Shown piece by piece: positions 17,117 through 25,370 of a DNA stretch of 64,000 nucleotides. The first letter of the stretch is position 1. Each line of letters begins with the position of its first letter. The stretch comes from Marinomonas maritima (lineage in GTDB: Bacteria > Pseudomonadota > Gammaproteobacteria > Pseudomonadales > Marinomonadaceae), in contig NZ_JAMZEG020000004.1 in NCBI RefSeq assembly GCF_024435075.2, positions 416,001 through 480,000 of the forward strand. Direction: 5' to 3'. The notes below the pieces were generated by a model. It saw only the letters and a program-made list of their open reading frames with translations, did no database searches and was not told the origin of the DNA. The position numbers and the translations under genes are program-made.

Positions 17117-19377
17117 TATAGCGACCCGTATTTTTTGCGTAGGTGCTGACGCACGGTTTCGGCGATTGTGTTCACAATAAAGGTGAAGATAAAGAGCACA
17201 AAGGCCGCCAAGAACAAGATACGATAGTGAGAACTTCCCACTTCAGATTCCGGTACTTCCACTGCCAAGTTGGCCGCTAAAGTCCGCATTCCTTCAAAGA
17301 TATTCACGTCCATAATTGGCGTGTTACCCGTTGCCATCAAGACAATCATGGTTTCACCAACAGCGCGCCCCATACCAATCATGACCGCAGAGAAAATCCC
17401 TGGACTCGCGGTTGGTAGCACCACGCGAGTCATGGTTTGCCAGTAGGTTGCACCCAATGCCAAAGACCCTTGAGTTAACGCTTTCGGCACACTAAAGATC
17501 GCATCTTCGGTAATAGAGAAGATAGTTGGAATAACCGCAAAGCCCATCGCAAAACCCACCACCAGCGCATTACGTTGGTCGAAAGTAATGCCCAGATCAT
17601 TCGTGATCCAGCCTCGAACGTTACCGTCAAAGACGTTCAATTCAATGACCGGACTCAATGCCAAACAGAACCACGCAAGGAAAACGACCACAGGAATCAA
17701 CACCAATGGTTGCCAACCTTCAGGCACCAACCAGCGAATGTTCTGAGGTAAGCGAGACCAAAGGTAGGCAAAAAGAAGTATACCGACTGGTAATATCACC
17801 AAAATGCTGAAAGTAGCCACTAGGTTTTCTTCCAGAAAAGGCGCGAAGAACAAACCCGCCAAGAAGCCCAAAATTACCGTAGGCAAGGCCTCCATTAACT
17901 CGATCACCGGCTTGATCTTACGACGCAGCGCTGGCGCCATGAAATAAGCAGTGTAAATCGCACCACAAATAGCCAAGGGCACCGCCATCAACATGGCATA
18001 AAACGCCGCTTTCAAGGTACCAAATGCTAATGGCATCAAGCTGTATTTAGGTTCAAAGTCGTTATTTGCTGCGGAAGACTGCCAGGTGTAAGTCGGCTCT
18101 TGATAGCCTTCGTACCACACTTTGCCCCACAAAGAAGACCAAGATACTTCTGGGTGCTCATTGTCCACTCGGAAGAAGTGCAAACCTTTGCTGTCTTCCA
18201 ACAGTAAACCATTCGCACGCGGTGCAAAGCTGATCATACGAGCCGTGTTGTCACTCAACTTTTCATTGACCACTTGTCGAGTCGACGTCGCATTATAAAT
18301 CGCGACTAGACCACGTTCGTCCAGCGTTGCAAAACCTTTACGACGTTGCTCCATCGCTAAGTCCACTAAAGTAATGGGCTGTTTTACATCGCGGATAAAC
18401 GTCAGCTTTTCTTCGTTTGTCTCATCATTTCGAACGTTAAACCACTGGCTCACACGACCAGAAGAATCCGCCACCATAATAGAAGACTTACCCAATAAAT
18501 AGCTCATCGAAACAAGCTCAGTACTGGCGTCTTTAAATAAGGGAACTTCATCTTTCAGTTCAATGTTATCAAAATCACGCAGATCAAATTCACTCATCGC
18601 ACCAGAACGTGTTGCCACATAAAGGTAACGCTGATTACCACTCAGCAACATACTCGCGGCATTTGGAACAAAAGGTAACGGCTCGCTTTGTTCACTCAGT
18701 TCCACTTCTTCGGTGATAAAATTAACGTCTTTCGTCACCTTAGTAATAGCACTACTCGACTCGCCAATCGCCGCCATGGTTAAACTGTCGCTGCCATCAC
18801 GAATCGTTAATTTCTTAATCAAGAAATCAGCAACATCAACAGGCTCTTCGCCGTAAGGGTATTCAACAATGGGAGTAATTTTTCGTTTCCCATCTGGATA
18901 GGAAATGCGGTAATCGTGCTTCACAATTAACGCTTTACCATCCTCATAACCAAACGCCATCAAGTGACTGGTATCAGATTCAACGGCAAAGGCGGTGACT
19001 TTTTCAGTGCGACGATTTTTAACCGTGTCGATCACGCTACCATCCGCAACAGAGAAGAACACAATACTGCCATTGCTCGTCACGCGCATGCCGACTTCAG
19101 CTTGTTCTTCTGTCGTTAAGTAAAGACTTTCACCTTGATCTTCTGCTGGTAGCGTATAGCTGGCTTCAGCATCAATACTGGCGCTTGAGAACAAAGGCGC
19201 CACTTCGTAAAGTAAATAAAAGCAAATTAGCAGCACAGCCAAAATAACACTGCTGCCTCCTAGCGCAATACCCATTCCAGCCATGCGGTCTTTCAGGGCG
19301 CGAATTTTACGATGACGCTTTAAAGCTGGTGTATTGAAATCCAGTTCAGGCATCTGATGGTCAGTTGATTTAGTCAT
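17116..19377 (-). CDS. pstC: Phosphate ABC transporter permease PstC, long form
   Basis: The other channel subunit. A cytoplasmic N-terminus and one helix (about 34-58, GIALGGSSVILAVLLICFYLLYEVAP) precede about 390 extracytoplasmic residues with WD40-like repeats of the type GSIVFFSVADGSVIDTVKN, MSEFDLRD and SSGRVSQWFNV. The permease core then starts near residue 450 (SLMPLAFGTLKAAFYAML) and includes the EAA loop QGSLALGATYWQTMTRVVLPTASP. At 753 residues it is more than twice E. coli PstC (319) and matches the long pseudomonad type. What the beta-propeller-like region senses is unknown. Confidence 0.92.
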   Translation of the reverse strand: MTKSTDHQMPELDFNTPALKRHRKIRALKDRMAGMGIALGGSSVILAVLLICFYLLYEVAPLFSSASIDAEASYTLPAEDQGESLYLTTEEQAEVGMRVTSNGSIVFFSVADGSVIDTVKNRRTEKVTAFAVESDTSHLMAFGYEDGKALIVKHDYRISYPDGKRKITPIVEYPYGEEPVDVADFLIKKLTIRDGSDSLTMAAIGESSSAITKVTKDVNFITEEVELSEQSEPLPFVPNAASMLLSGNQRYLYVATRSGAMSEFDLRDFDNIELKDEVPLFKDASTELVSMSYLLGKSSIMVADSSGRVSQWFNVRNDETNEEKLTFIRDVKQPITLVDLAMEQRRKGFATLDERGLVAIYNATSTRQVVNEKLSDNTARMISFAPRANGLLLEDSKGLHFFRVDNEHPEVSWSSLWGKVWYEGYQEPTYTWQSSAANNDFEPKYSLMPLAFGTLKAAFYAMLMAVPLAICGAIYTAYFMAPALRRKIKPVIELMEALPTVILGFLAGLFFAPFLEENLVATFSILVILPVGILLFAYLWSRLPQNIRWLVPEGWQPLVLIPVVVFLAWFCLALSPVIELNVFDGNVRGWITNDLGITFDQRNALVVGFAMGFAVIPTIFSITEDAIFSVPKALTQGSLALGATYWQTMTRVVLPTASPGIFSAVMIGMGRAVGETMIVLMATGNTPIMDVNIFEGMRTLAANLAVEVPESEVGSSHYRILFLAAFVLFIFTFIVNTIAETVRQHLRKKYGSL

Positions 19378-19443
19378 CCGCTTTCATCTTAGTTGTGTGA
19401 TGTTTTTATATGACAGTAGTGTGACAGCTAACGGAACAAGAAA

Positions 19444-19471
19444 AATAGGAGAGCGTTTCGGCCCTCCTATT
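19444..19471 (-). terminator. Hairpin between pstS and pstC
   Basis: On the minus strand the arms AATAGGAG (19471-19464) and CTCCTATT (19451-19444) form an eight-base-pair stem with a 12-base loop, followed by TTT and then C. It sits in the 130-base gap after pstS and is likely to protect or partly terminate the pstS message, so that the binding protein exceeds the membrane subunits. Function is inferred. Confidence 0.6.
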
Positions 19472-19507
19472 ATTAGCATCTCATCCGTAAGCTCGCTACA
19501 GCGTTGC

Positions 19508-20476
19508 TTAGTTAATACCTAGATCTTTTAGGTACTTATTCGCTACTTTTGCTGGTAGAGGTACATAACCGTCTTTTACGACAACCTCTTGGCCCATTTT
19601 AGAAAGGACCATTTTAACAAACTCACGCTGCAATGGAGCAAGTGGCTTGTTAGGTGCTTTGTTTACATAAACGTATAAGAAACGAGACAGAGGATATTTA
19701 CCCGTTGCTGCGTTCTCAGAGGTTGCTTCAATAAAAGCGCCGCCTTCTTTCTTAGTCAATGCCACGGCACGAACTGAAGACGTTTTGTAGCCAATACCAG
19801 AGTAACCAATACCGTTAAGAGAAGTAGAAACAGACTGAACAACAGACGCAGAACCTGGCTGCTCGTTTACGCTGTTTTTGAAGTCACCTTTGAAAAGTGC
19901 GTTTGATTTGAAGTAACCGTACGTACCAGACACTGAGTTACGGCCAAACAACTGAACATCACGGTTTGCCCAAGCACCCGTTAGACCAGCTTTACCCCAG
20001 TTAGTGATGTCTTCGCTGTGACCGCCCTTACGTGTAGAAGAGAAGATCGCATCCACTTCTGGAAGTGACAAACCTTTGATTGGGTTATCTTTATGTACGA
20101 AAACCGCTAGCGCATCGATTGCCACTGGGACTGCAGTTGGCTTGTAGCCATATTTTTTCTCAAACGCTGCGATTTCTTTGTCTTTCATCATACGAGACAT
20201 AGGACCGAAGTTTGATGTACCTTCCGTCAATGCTGGTGGCGCAGTAGAAGAGCCGGCCGCTTGAATTTGAATGTTTACATTTGGGTATAGACGCTTAAAG
20301 TCTTCTGCCCACAATGTCATCAAGTTCGCTAGAGTATCAGAGCCAACACTTGAAATATTTCCTGAAACGCCGCTTGCCTTGTTGTAAGACATTAAATTTG
20401 AATCAACATCGGCAAAAGCGTTAAAAGAAACGCCTACTGCTGCTGTCATTGCTAAACCTGCAACTAGTTTTTTCAT
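19508..20476 (-). CDS. pstS: Phosphate-binding periplasmic protein PstS
   Basis: Periplasmic receptor of the phosphate importer. MKKLVAGLAMTAAVGVSFNAFA (first 22 residues) is a signal peptide. The mature protein has the phosphate-site elements SSVGSDTLANLM, AAGSSTAPPAL, FGPMSRMM and GRNSVSGTYGYF typical of the pseudomonad PstS branch. I chose ATG 20476, preceded by GAGGT at good spacing; the frame is open further up to 20641 but that stretch contains the promoter. Length is 322 aa. It is the first gene of pstSCAB-phoU, under a Pho box. Confidence 0.95.
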   Translation of the reverse strand: MKKLVAGLAMTAAVGVSFNAFADVDSNLMSYNKASGVSGNISSVGSDTLANLMTLWAEDFKRLYPNVNIQIQAAGSSTAPPALTEGTSNFGPMSRMMKDKEIAAFEKKYGYKPTAVPVAIDALAVFVHKDNPIKGLSLPEVDAIFSSTRKGGHSEDITNWGKAGLTGAWANRDVQLFGRNSVSGTYGYFKSNALFKGDFKNSVNEQPGSASVVQSVSTSLNGIGYSGIGYKTSSVRAVALTKKEGGAFIEATSENAATGKYPLSRFLYVYVNKAPNKPLAPLQREFVKMVLSKMGQEVVVKDGYVPLPAKVANKYLKDLGIN

Positions 20477-20543
20477 CACATAAACCTCAGTGGTTATAGT
20501 CAAATATTTATGAGCAAGTGCCCATAGCTCGTTCGATAGAGCT

Positions 20544-20577
20544 ACTATAAAAAAGTCTTGTGACAAAAATGTTACAC
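20544..20577 (-). promoter_or_regulatory. PhoB-dependent promoter of the pst operon
   Basis: On the minus strand GTGTAACATTTTTGTCAC (20577-20560) fits the 7-4-7 direct-repeat plan of a Pho box (consensus CTGTCAT-4-CTGTCAT); the second half TTGTCAC is close to ideal. Ten bases further on is a -10 element TATAGT (20549-20544), the spacing expected when PhoB replaces a -35 element. The pstS start is 67 bases beyond the -10. Confidence 0.88.
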
Positions 20578-21119
20578 AGTGAAATATTTCAAAAAAATTT
20601 AAGCAGTGATCTACTGCTAAAAGCTCACTTCCAAAAAACACCGGAAACCACCATGCCTAAATTCAGCTATAACGAGCACTTTAGAATAATTCAAAGTTGG
20701 TCAGTAGGCGGTGCAGTACAGGAACACAGTATTGTCACTGATGAGGTTGAAAACGATTTTTCTGCACAGCAAGACTTTATTCCTGAAAAATATAGTTCAC
20801 GAAAAATGGCTTTGCTACGTTAGAATTATCTTGTAATTTAAGAGCCGAGAATCCTAGTTCTTTATAAGGCCTGAGTTTGGTATCGCTTTTTCTGAGTAAG
20901 TTGCTTATATTAGTTGTTCATTTATAGGTCACCTTGCTAAATTGTGTGGGTACTTGAAACACATAAGGAACTGGTTATCTCTTCTATGACTATTATTGAG
21001 ATGTAAGCTTCATGAAATGATTTGTTACCAATGTATTAACAGGTTTATTTTTTACATTATTTTCTGGATACTCCTGTGGAAAAAATTAAATTGGTTCACT
21101 TTATAGTTAGGAGGCTTTG
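20578..21119. other. Intergenic region between the pst promoter and kwaA
   Basis: About 540 bases where GC content falls sharply, marking the left edge of the accessory island. A short frame at 20653-20823 (MPKFSYNEHFRIIQSW...) could encode 56 residues but has no recognised family and no clear ribosome site; I do not call it a gene. The right end holds the kwaA ribosome site AGGAGG (21109-21114). No attachment site or tRNA fragment was recognised. Confidence 0.55.
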
Positions 21120-21701
21120 ATGATACGCAGGAAGGTTGGATTATATGTTATTTCACTATGGCTTCTGTTTTTACTCGTAATTATCATAACGGTAAAAATT
21201 CCTTTTTGTTGGGGGGATAACTGTCATTTTATTGGATTTGATCAACTTAATACTGGAATAGTAATACCTATAATTTGTTCGGTTTGCTTGCTGTGGGGGA
21301 TATACGAGTTCAAGCGTTTCAAGTTTGATATTGAGGGTTCGACTAATATTCCTTTTAAATTAGTTAAAGTTGAAAGTATTAATTATGAACACCTAACTTT
21401 TTTAGCTACATATATAATTCCATTAGTAACTTTTGACTTTGAAAGTGTTAGATATTTAATTGTATTAACTCTATTATTAATTTTCATGGGCGTAATTTAC
21501 ATTAAAACAGATTTGTTTTATGCAAACCCCTCATTAGCTTTATTAGGATTTCATATTTATAAAGCTGATGGATTATTTAAGAATAATGATACTAGGGAAA
21601 ATATTATTATTATCACGAGATCGAAGTTAAGTAAAAACGAACGAATATCATATATTAAACTCGATGAAAGAATTTATTACGGAGCGATGATTAAATCATG
21701 A
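21120..21701 (+). CDS. kwaA: Kiwa anti-phage protein KwaA, membrane subunit
   Basis: Membrane component of the Kiwa defence system, thought to sense phage attack at the envelope and work with the DNA-binding KwaB. The 193-residue protein has about four membrane helices (near 6-25, 44-62, 91-107, 115-135). The segment NYEHLTFLATYIIPLVTFDF followed by TDLFYANPSLALLGFHIYK is, as I recall the family, its most conserved part. I chose ATG 21120, six bases after AGGAGG; a TTG one codon earlier is less likely. The gene is very AT-rich compared with the pst operon, a sign of transfer. It overlaps kwaB by four bases (ATGA). The assignment is from remembered family features, not a search. Confidence 0.82.
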   Translation: MIRRKVGLYVISLWLLFLLVIIITVKIPFCWGDNCHFIGFDQLNTGIVIPIICSVCLLWGIYEFKRFKFDIEGSTNIPFKLVKVESINYEHLTFLATYIIPLVTFDFESVRYLIVLTLLLIFMGVIYIKTDLFYANPSLALLGFHIYKADGLFKNNDTRENIIIITRSKLSKNERISYIKLDERIYYGAMIKS

Positions 21702-22663
21702 ATAAGGAAGAATTGAATACGAAGTTGAAATATCTTCAAGATAATATAGAACAGATTGAAGCTGTTGTTTACGTTCTGCTTAAAGGTGAAACAACTCCTA
21801 AAAAACTTGATATTAAATCGGATGATCTACCTAACATTAAAAAGATGTTTGTTGATAGTATAGGTAGTGAAATCATATCGAATACAGATGTTTCAGTCGT
21901 ATTACTATCTACATCAGATGAAAGAAAGAATGTTATATATGAATATGACATTGAAGTTCCTGAATCTCTCCAATGTTTGCAACATATTACTAGTTCAGAT
22001 GATTATGAAATGTTTGATTTAGCTGATGATAATATTAACTCAGTAGTGGCAATGATTATCGAATTAGGTGATGAACAGAAGCAAGTTGTTTTGTTTAAAA
22101 CAATGGCTCAGATTAATATTTATGGAAGATCGAGTTTTTTCTTAAAGAAATCTCCTCAAAGATTCGAGGAGTTAAAAGAAGAGTTTTTTCGGATAAGTCC
22201 TAACTTTCATTTACTCCAAGTTGATAATTCTTTATTAGTTTTAAGTTTAGATACGTTAGAAAAATCATTTGGTTTTCAGGAAATAATAAAGAAGGAAGCT
22301 AAATTAGGTGTAGAGGCTATAGAAGCGATTTCTTTAGTAGAAAACCCTGAAACATTACATGAACTAATAGATAATGTAACAACAGCAAGAAAGCTCACTA
22401 AAGTAGCTAAAGCATCCCCTGTTCTAAAATCAGGAATTGAAAATGATAAAATAATTCAATTTTGTAAGTCTTTCCCAAGATTGAAAGGTAAAATAAAATT
22501 TAATGCAGATGGTGATAAAATACAACTTGATACAAAGGTGTCTAAAGCCCTTTTTATACAATTGTTAATGGATGATTTTCTGACATCAGAGTTAACAAAA
22601 TTTCATTATACAAGTCTTGCTAAAGATGGTGCAGATGACAATGTTGCAGTTGAAGAGTCTTAA
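21698..22663 (+). CDS. kwaB: Kiwa anti-phage protein KwaB (DUF4868)
   Basis: Cytoplasmic partner of KwaA. The 321-residue protein has the DUF4868 layout: an N-terminal part with VVYVLLKGETTPKKLDIKSD, a middle strand VVLLSTSDERKNVIYEYDIEVP, the VVLFKTMAQINIYGRSSFFLKK region, and the FFRISPNFHLLQVDNSLLVLSLDTLEKSFGF segment. No catalytic nuclease motif is evident, in line with a DNA-binding effector role reported for the family. It is translationally coupled to kwaA and followed by a hairpin at 22736-22764. Low GC and gene order kwaA-kwaB support the call; an alternative DUF4868 system is possible. Confidence 0.85.
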   Translation: MNKEELNTKLKYLQDNIEQIEAVVYVLLKGETTPKKLDIKSDDLPNIKKMFVDSIGSEIISNTDVSVVLLSTSDERKNVIYEYDIEVPESLQCLQHITSSDDYEMFDLADDNINSVVAMIIELGDEQKQVVLFKTMAQINIYGRSSFFLKKSPQRFEELKEEFFRISPNFHLLQVDNSLLVLSLDTLEKSFGFQEIIKKEAKLGVEAIEAISLVENPETLHELIDNVTTARKLTKVAKASPVLKSGIENDKIIQFCKSFPRLKGKIKFNADGDKIQLDTKVSKALFIQLLMDDFLTSELTKFHYTSLAKDGADDNVAVEES

Positions 22664-23174
22664 CATATACTCCCGTTAGAATTTTCTGCTAATCGACAGG
22701 GTAACTACGTACTTCTGTGCATAAACGTTCTCCGTAAAAGTGCCTCACAAATAGAGGCGCTTTTGCTCTATCACTATAAGTTTTAGTTGTTATATTGATG
22801 ATTTAACGATTCCCCCGCAATATTCTTAAATGATTTTCTAGTTAGTTTTACCTCTGACATACAGTACTTAACTAGGATCTCTGATTTATCCCTTTGATAC
22901 TATGACTCTTTTTCATCCTCCACCATATACTCTGGGTCAAAGCCCTTTTTCATCAGTTTTTATTACATTCATGAAGTGTCTTAAAGGAAGAAGGGGGTCG
23001 ACCCTTTCGGAGCTTCGTGTATGGAAGCAAAAACACATCAAGGGTAAACAACATTTCGGCGAGGTAGGCGGTAGTTTCGAGGAGAAATGTTATTCGGTCG
23101 ATGACAACAAAGGCTCAGTACAAAGAATAATCCCATCCTAACCTTGTATCTTTCTAAGTGAATTGCTTAGCTAG
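22664..23174. other. Intergenic region between kwaB and the IS element
   Basis: About 510 bases with no convincing gene. Short frames on both strands (for example 22902-23141 on plus, and 17-25 codon frames on minus between 22786 and 22960) have no recognisable product. Apart from the hairpin at 22736-22764 I see nothing functional. The stretch near 23130-23174 could include leftover cassette DNA (GGTTAGGA on the minus strand), but this is weak. Confidence 0.5.
22736..22764 (+). terminator. Terminator downstream of kwaAB
   Basis: AAAAGTGCCTC (22736-22746) pairs with GAGGCGCTTTT (22754-22764) with one G-U pair, an 11-base-pair stem and a seven-base loop. The short T-run is part of the stem. 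It is placed 73 bases after kwaB and probably ends the Kiwa transcript. Confidence 0.75.
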
Positions 23175-24357
23175 GGAACATGCCATCAAGCCAAACTGCG
23201 CGCCTTAACATTCTGAAAGCCCAATGGCAGTCAGTAATGTGGCTGGTTTATCACTTTTCTACCACTAAACAAGATAATTGAACCTTGTTTAGTGGTTTGT
23301 AAACGGATTAACTCCTTGCGGCTCGGGTCATCTGGTCAACTCGAAACACGTTTGCAAGAGCAAACAGCATGGCGAGCTTACTGTCATTTTTAGCCAACCC
23401 ACGATAAATAGCTTTTCTAAAACCAAACTAACACTTGATGATTCTAAAGGGATGTTCGACTTTTGCTCGAATACTGGCTTTTATGTATTCCGTTCGGATG
23501 GGCTGTTTATTTTTCCTAGGGTGATTTTTTAAGGTTTTTATTTTGCTTGCCCTTCTTTTCGAAAAATAGCTGCAATCAACCAGTCTGCTTTGACACCTTT
23601 TAACTCTTCTCTCTTTTGAGCGCCACGATAGCCAGAATCCGCCGAGACAAAACACTCTTCGCCATGAAGAAGGTTCGCTGTTTCTGTGATGTCATGAACG
23701 TTGGCCGCCGTTGTACTCATGCTGTGAGTTAACCCCGTTCTAGCGTCAACACCAATATGGGCTTTTAAGCCAAAGAACCACTGCTTACCCTTTTGAGTTT
23801 GATGCATTTCAAGGTCTCTTTCTTTGGTTTTATTTTTCGTTGAGCTGGCCGCTTCAATAATAGTCGCATCCACAATGGTGCCTTCTTTGAGATAAATGCC
23901 TGCATCAGACAGCCATCGATTCACTTCTTTAAAAAGCTGGCGCGAGAGTTTGTGTTTTTCTAATAAGTGTCTGAAATTCATGATGGTCGTGTGATCAGGA
24001 ATTGGGTTATCTAACGATAAGTCAGCAAATAAGCGCATGGACGTGATCTCATACAAGGCGTCCTCCATCGCTGGATCACTCATGTTGTACCAATGTTGCA
24101 TGCAGTGAATGCGGAACATTGTTGATAGCTGATAAGGTCTTCTGCCATTCCCTGGTTTAGGATAAAACGGCTCAATAACCGCTTCTAGTTGATCCCAAGG
24201 CATCAACTCATTCATGCGAGAAAGGAAAATTTCCTTACGTGTTTTACGGCGTTTGTTGTTAAATTCGCTGTCGGCAAAGGTGAGTTGGAGTGACATGGTT
24301 GAGGCTCGAAGACTTAAAAAGAGATTGTCTCATGAGAGGGACTTATTCGCATGTTCC
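23175..24357 (-). mobile_element. IS5-family insertion sequence, inactive
   Basis: An element of 1183 bases bounded by GGAACATGC (23175-23183) and its complement GCATGTTCC (24349-24357). The full ends are imperfect: the right end continues GAATAAGTCC, the left end ATCAAGCCA. Flanks CTAG (23171-23174) and TTAG (24358-24361) look like a degenerate four-base target duplication; a second TTAG at 23167-23170 is an exact match to the right one. It carries one transposase gene with a frameshift and a nonsense codon. It is inserted right at the end of the nuclease gene's presumed attC. Confidence 0.82.
23308..24296 (-). pseudogene. IS5-family transposase, broken by a frameshift and a stop
   Basis: The N-terminal 230 or so residues are intact: IS5-type LMPWDQLEAVIEPFYPKPGNGRRPY, then the first catalytic Asp in GTIVDATIIEAASS and the second in CFVSADSGYRGAQKR. 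Near 23570 the frame shifts (the intact frame runs out after RKEGQAK, while the family continuation KIKTLKNHPRKNK is in the next frame). That frame has the catalytic-Glu region IRAKVEHPFRIIK, then a TAG at about 23429-23431 where relatives have CAG (RQFG), and reads on as FGFRKAIYRGLAKNDSKLAMLFALANVF to a stop at 23308. The active site is therefore split over two frames and no full transposase can be made without recoding. Confidence 0.9.
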
Positions 24358-24363
24358 TTAGGT
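24358..24363 (-). other. Possible attC remnant (R'' half-site) cut by the IS
   Basis: The minus-strand sequence just after the nuclease stop is ACCTAA, then the IS terminus. A cassette starting with GTTAGGT, as this one does at 25277-25271, should carry R'' ACCTAAC; six of seven bases are present at the right place and the seventh is where the IS starts. The four bases CTAA are also the apparent IS target duplication. This supports, but does not prove, that the nuclease gene is a cassette with a broken attC. Confidence 0.5.
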
Positions 24364-24368
24364 GTTTT

Positions 24369-25181
24369 TTAACTACAATTAAAAATCATGAGTTCAATTT
24401 TAATTTTCTTTTTATTATCATCTGCATTCATAAATAAATAGGAAACAGAAGTTTGTGTGTTTTCTTTTACAAGTGATGAATAACCTGAATGGGTCTTCAT
24501 TGCTTCTTTAGATTTTTCTAGAATACTAGTGAAACCAGCATTGTGTTTATTAAAAATAATTAGGGCTACTTGCTCATCTCTCCACGTGACATACCTTTCA
24601 AGTAATTGATCAACTGCCTTAAGTAGTTCTTTTTCCCCATACCATATTTTGCATTCGGCAATAAATACATTTTGCCCAATACTATCTTGGATTAACATAT
24701 CTGTTTTTCCAATTTTATTAAATGTTTCACCTGTTGCAGTGTGGTTACGAGAAATTGAATTTAAGTGAGGCAAGAAAAAATCTCTAAACCCTTCTTCATC
24801 AAACTTAGAATAGAGGGATTTATATTTTTCTAGATTTAGACCAAAAACATTTATTTCGTTAATTATTTGATCATAAGCTTTACTGCTAATTTTTGACAAT
24901 AGATCGGCTTCAAAAATAGGATCTAAGGGCTGAGAAGTATAAAAGCTTTCCAATTGTATTTTTACTTCCTCCTCAGTTTCTTCAGCTGAATAAAATTCAG
25001 ATGGGTATATTGTTATATCTGTCCTTTTATTATCAGTTATATTCACTTTTGAAATCGATTGAATTTCTTGCAATAGCTTTTGAATAGTAGCTAAATGAGT
25101 ATTATCTTTTAGCATTACTTTTAAGTAATCTTTATTGAACATATTTCTTTTTTCAATTATGTAATTTGCCATAATGAACAT
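24369..25181 (-). CDS. PD-(D/E)XK nuclease-like protein, possible integron cassette gene
   Basis: A 270-residue AT-rich gene with no family name that I recognise. The C-terminal half has a restriction-endonuclease-like core: FLPHLNSISRNHTATGE, then D161 in KIGKTDMLI, and E176-C-K178 in VFIAECKIWYG, followed by helix AVDQLLERYVTWRDEQVALIIF. This D-x14-ExK order is that of PD-(D/E)XK nucleases. The N-terminal 110 residues have no motif. ATG 25181 is my choice; ATG 25172 is possible. On the minus strand it begins 90 bases after the GTTAGGT end of an attC, and its stop is followed within eight bases by ACCTAA, which then meets the IS. A defence role is plausible from motif and setting, not shown. 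Confidence 0.72.
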   Translation of the reverse strand: MFIMANYIIEKRNMFNKDYLKVMLKDNTHLATIQKLLQEIQSISKVNITDNKRTDITIYPSEFYSAEETEEEVKIQLESFYTSQPLDPIFEADLLSKISSKAYDQIINEINVFGLNLEKYKSLYSKFDEEGFRDFFLPHLNSISRNHTATGETFNKIGKTDMLIQDSIGQNVFIAECKIWYGEKELLKAVDQLLERYVTWRDEQVALIIFNKHNAGFTSILEKSKEAMKTHSGYSSLVKENTQTSVSYLFMNADDNKKKIKIELMIFNCS

Positions 25182-25270
25182 CACTTTTTTAAGTTTTAGA
25201 TAAAGGAAATTTTCTCTTAAATAATAATTAGCTTTTCAGGCTAAGATTTAGCTACGATAAACATTGGGAC

Positions 25271-25370
25271 ACCTAACACTTTGCTAAGCGGCAATAAAAT
25301 AGCTGGCTAAAATTAGCGAGGAACGAGCAAAAGCCAGCTGTTTTTTGTCCGTTTGAGCAACTTGTTAGAG
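25271..25370 (-). other. Integron attC recombination site
   Basis: A 100-base site on the minus strand. R'' is CTCTAAC (25370-25364) and R' is GTTAGGT (25277-25271), which fits GTTRRRY. Inside, AAGTTGCTCAAACGG (L'' arm) pairs with CCGCTTAGCAAAGT (L' arm) except for mismatches and one extra base, the extrahelical asymmetry typical of attC. The centre folds again through AGCTGGCT and AGCCAGCT. The stop codon of the 160-residue gene lies inside R'', a common cassette arrangement. The R'' complement GTTAGAG is exactly the sequence at the cassette's other end (25902-25896). Confidence 0.87.

Noticed and set aside
20560..20823. Open frame starting at GTG 20560 on the plus strand
   Set aside because: Its first codons are the Pho box itself, it overlaps the pst promoter, and no family or ribosome site supports it; the later ATG at 20653 is equally unsupported.
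22902..23141. Open frame of 79 codons on the plus strand between kwaB and the IS
   Set aside because: No recognisable sequence, poor ribosome site and unusual composition; small minus-strand frames compete in the same place.
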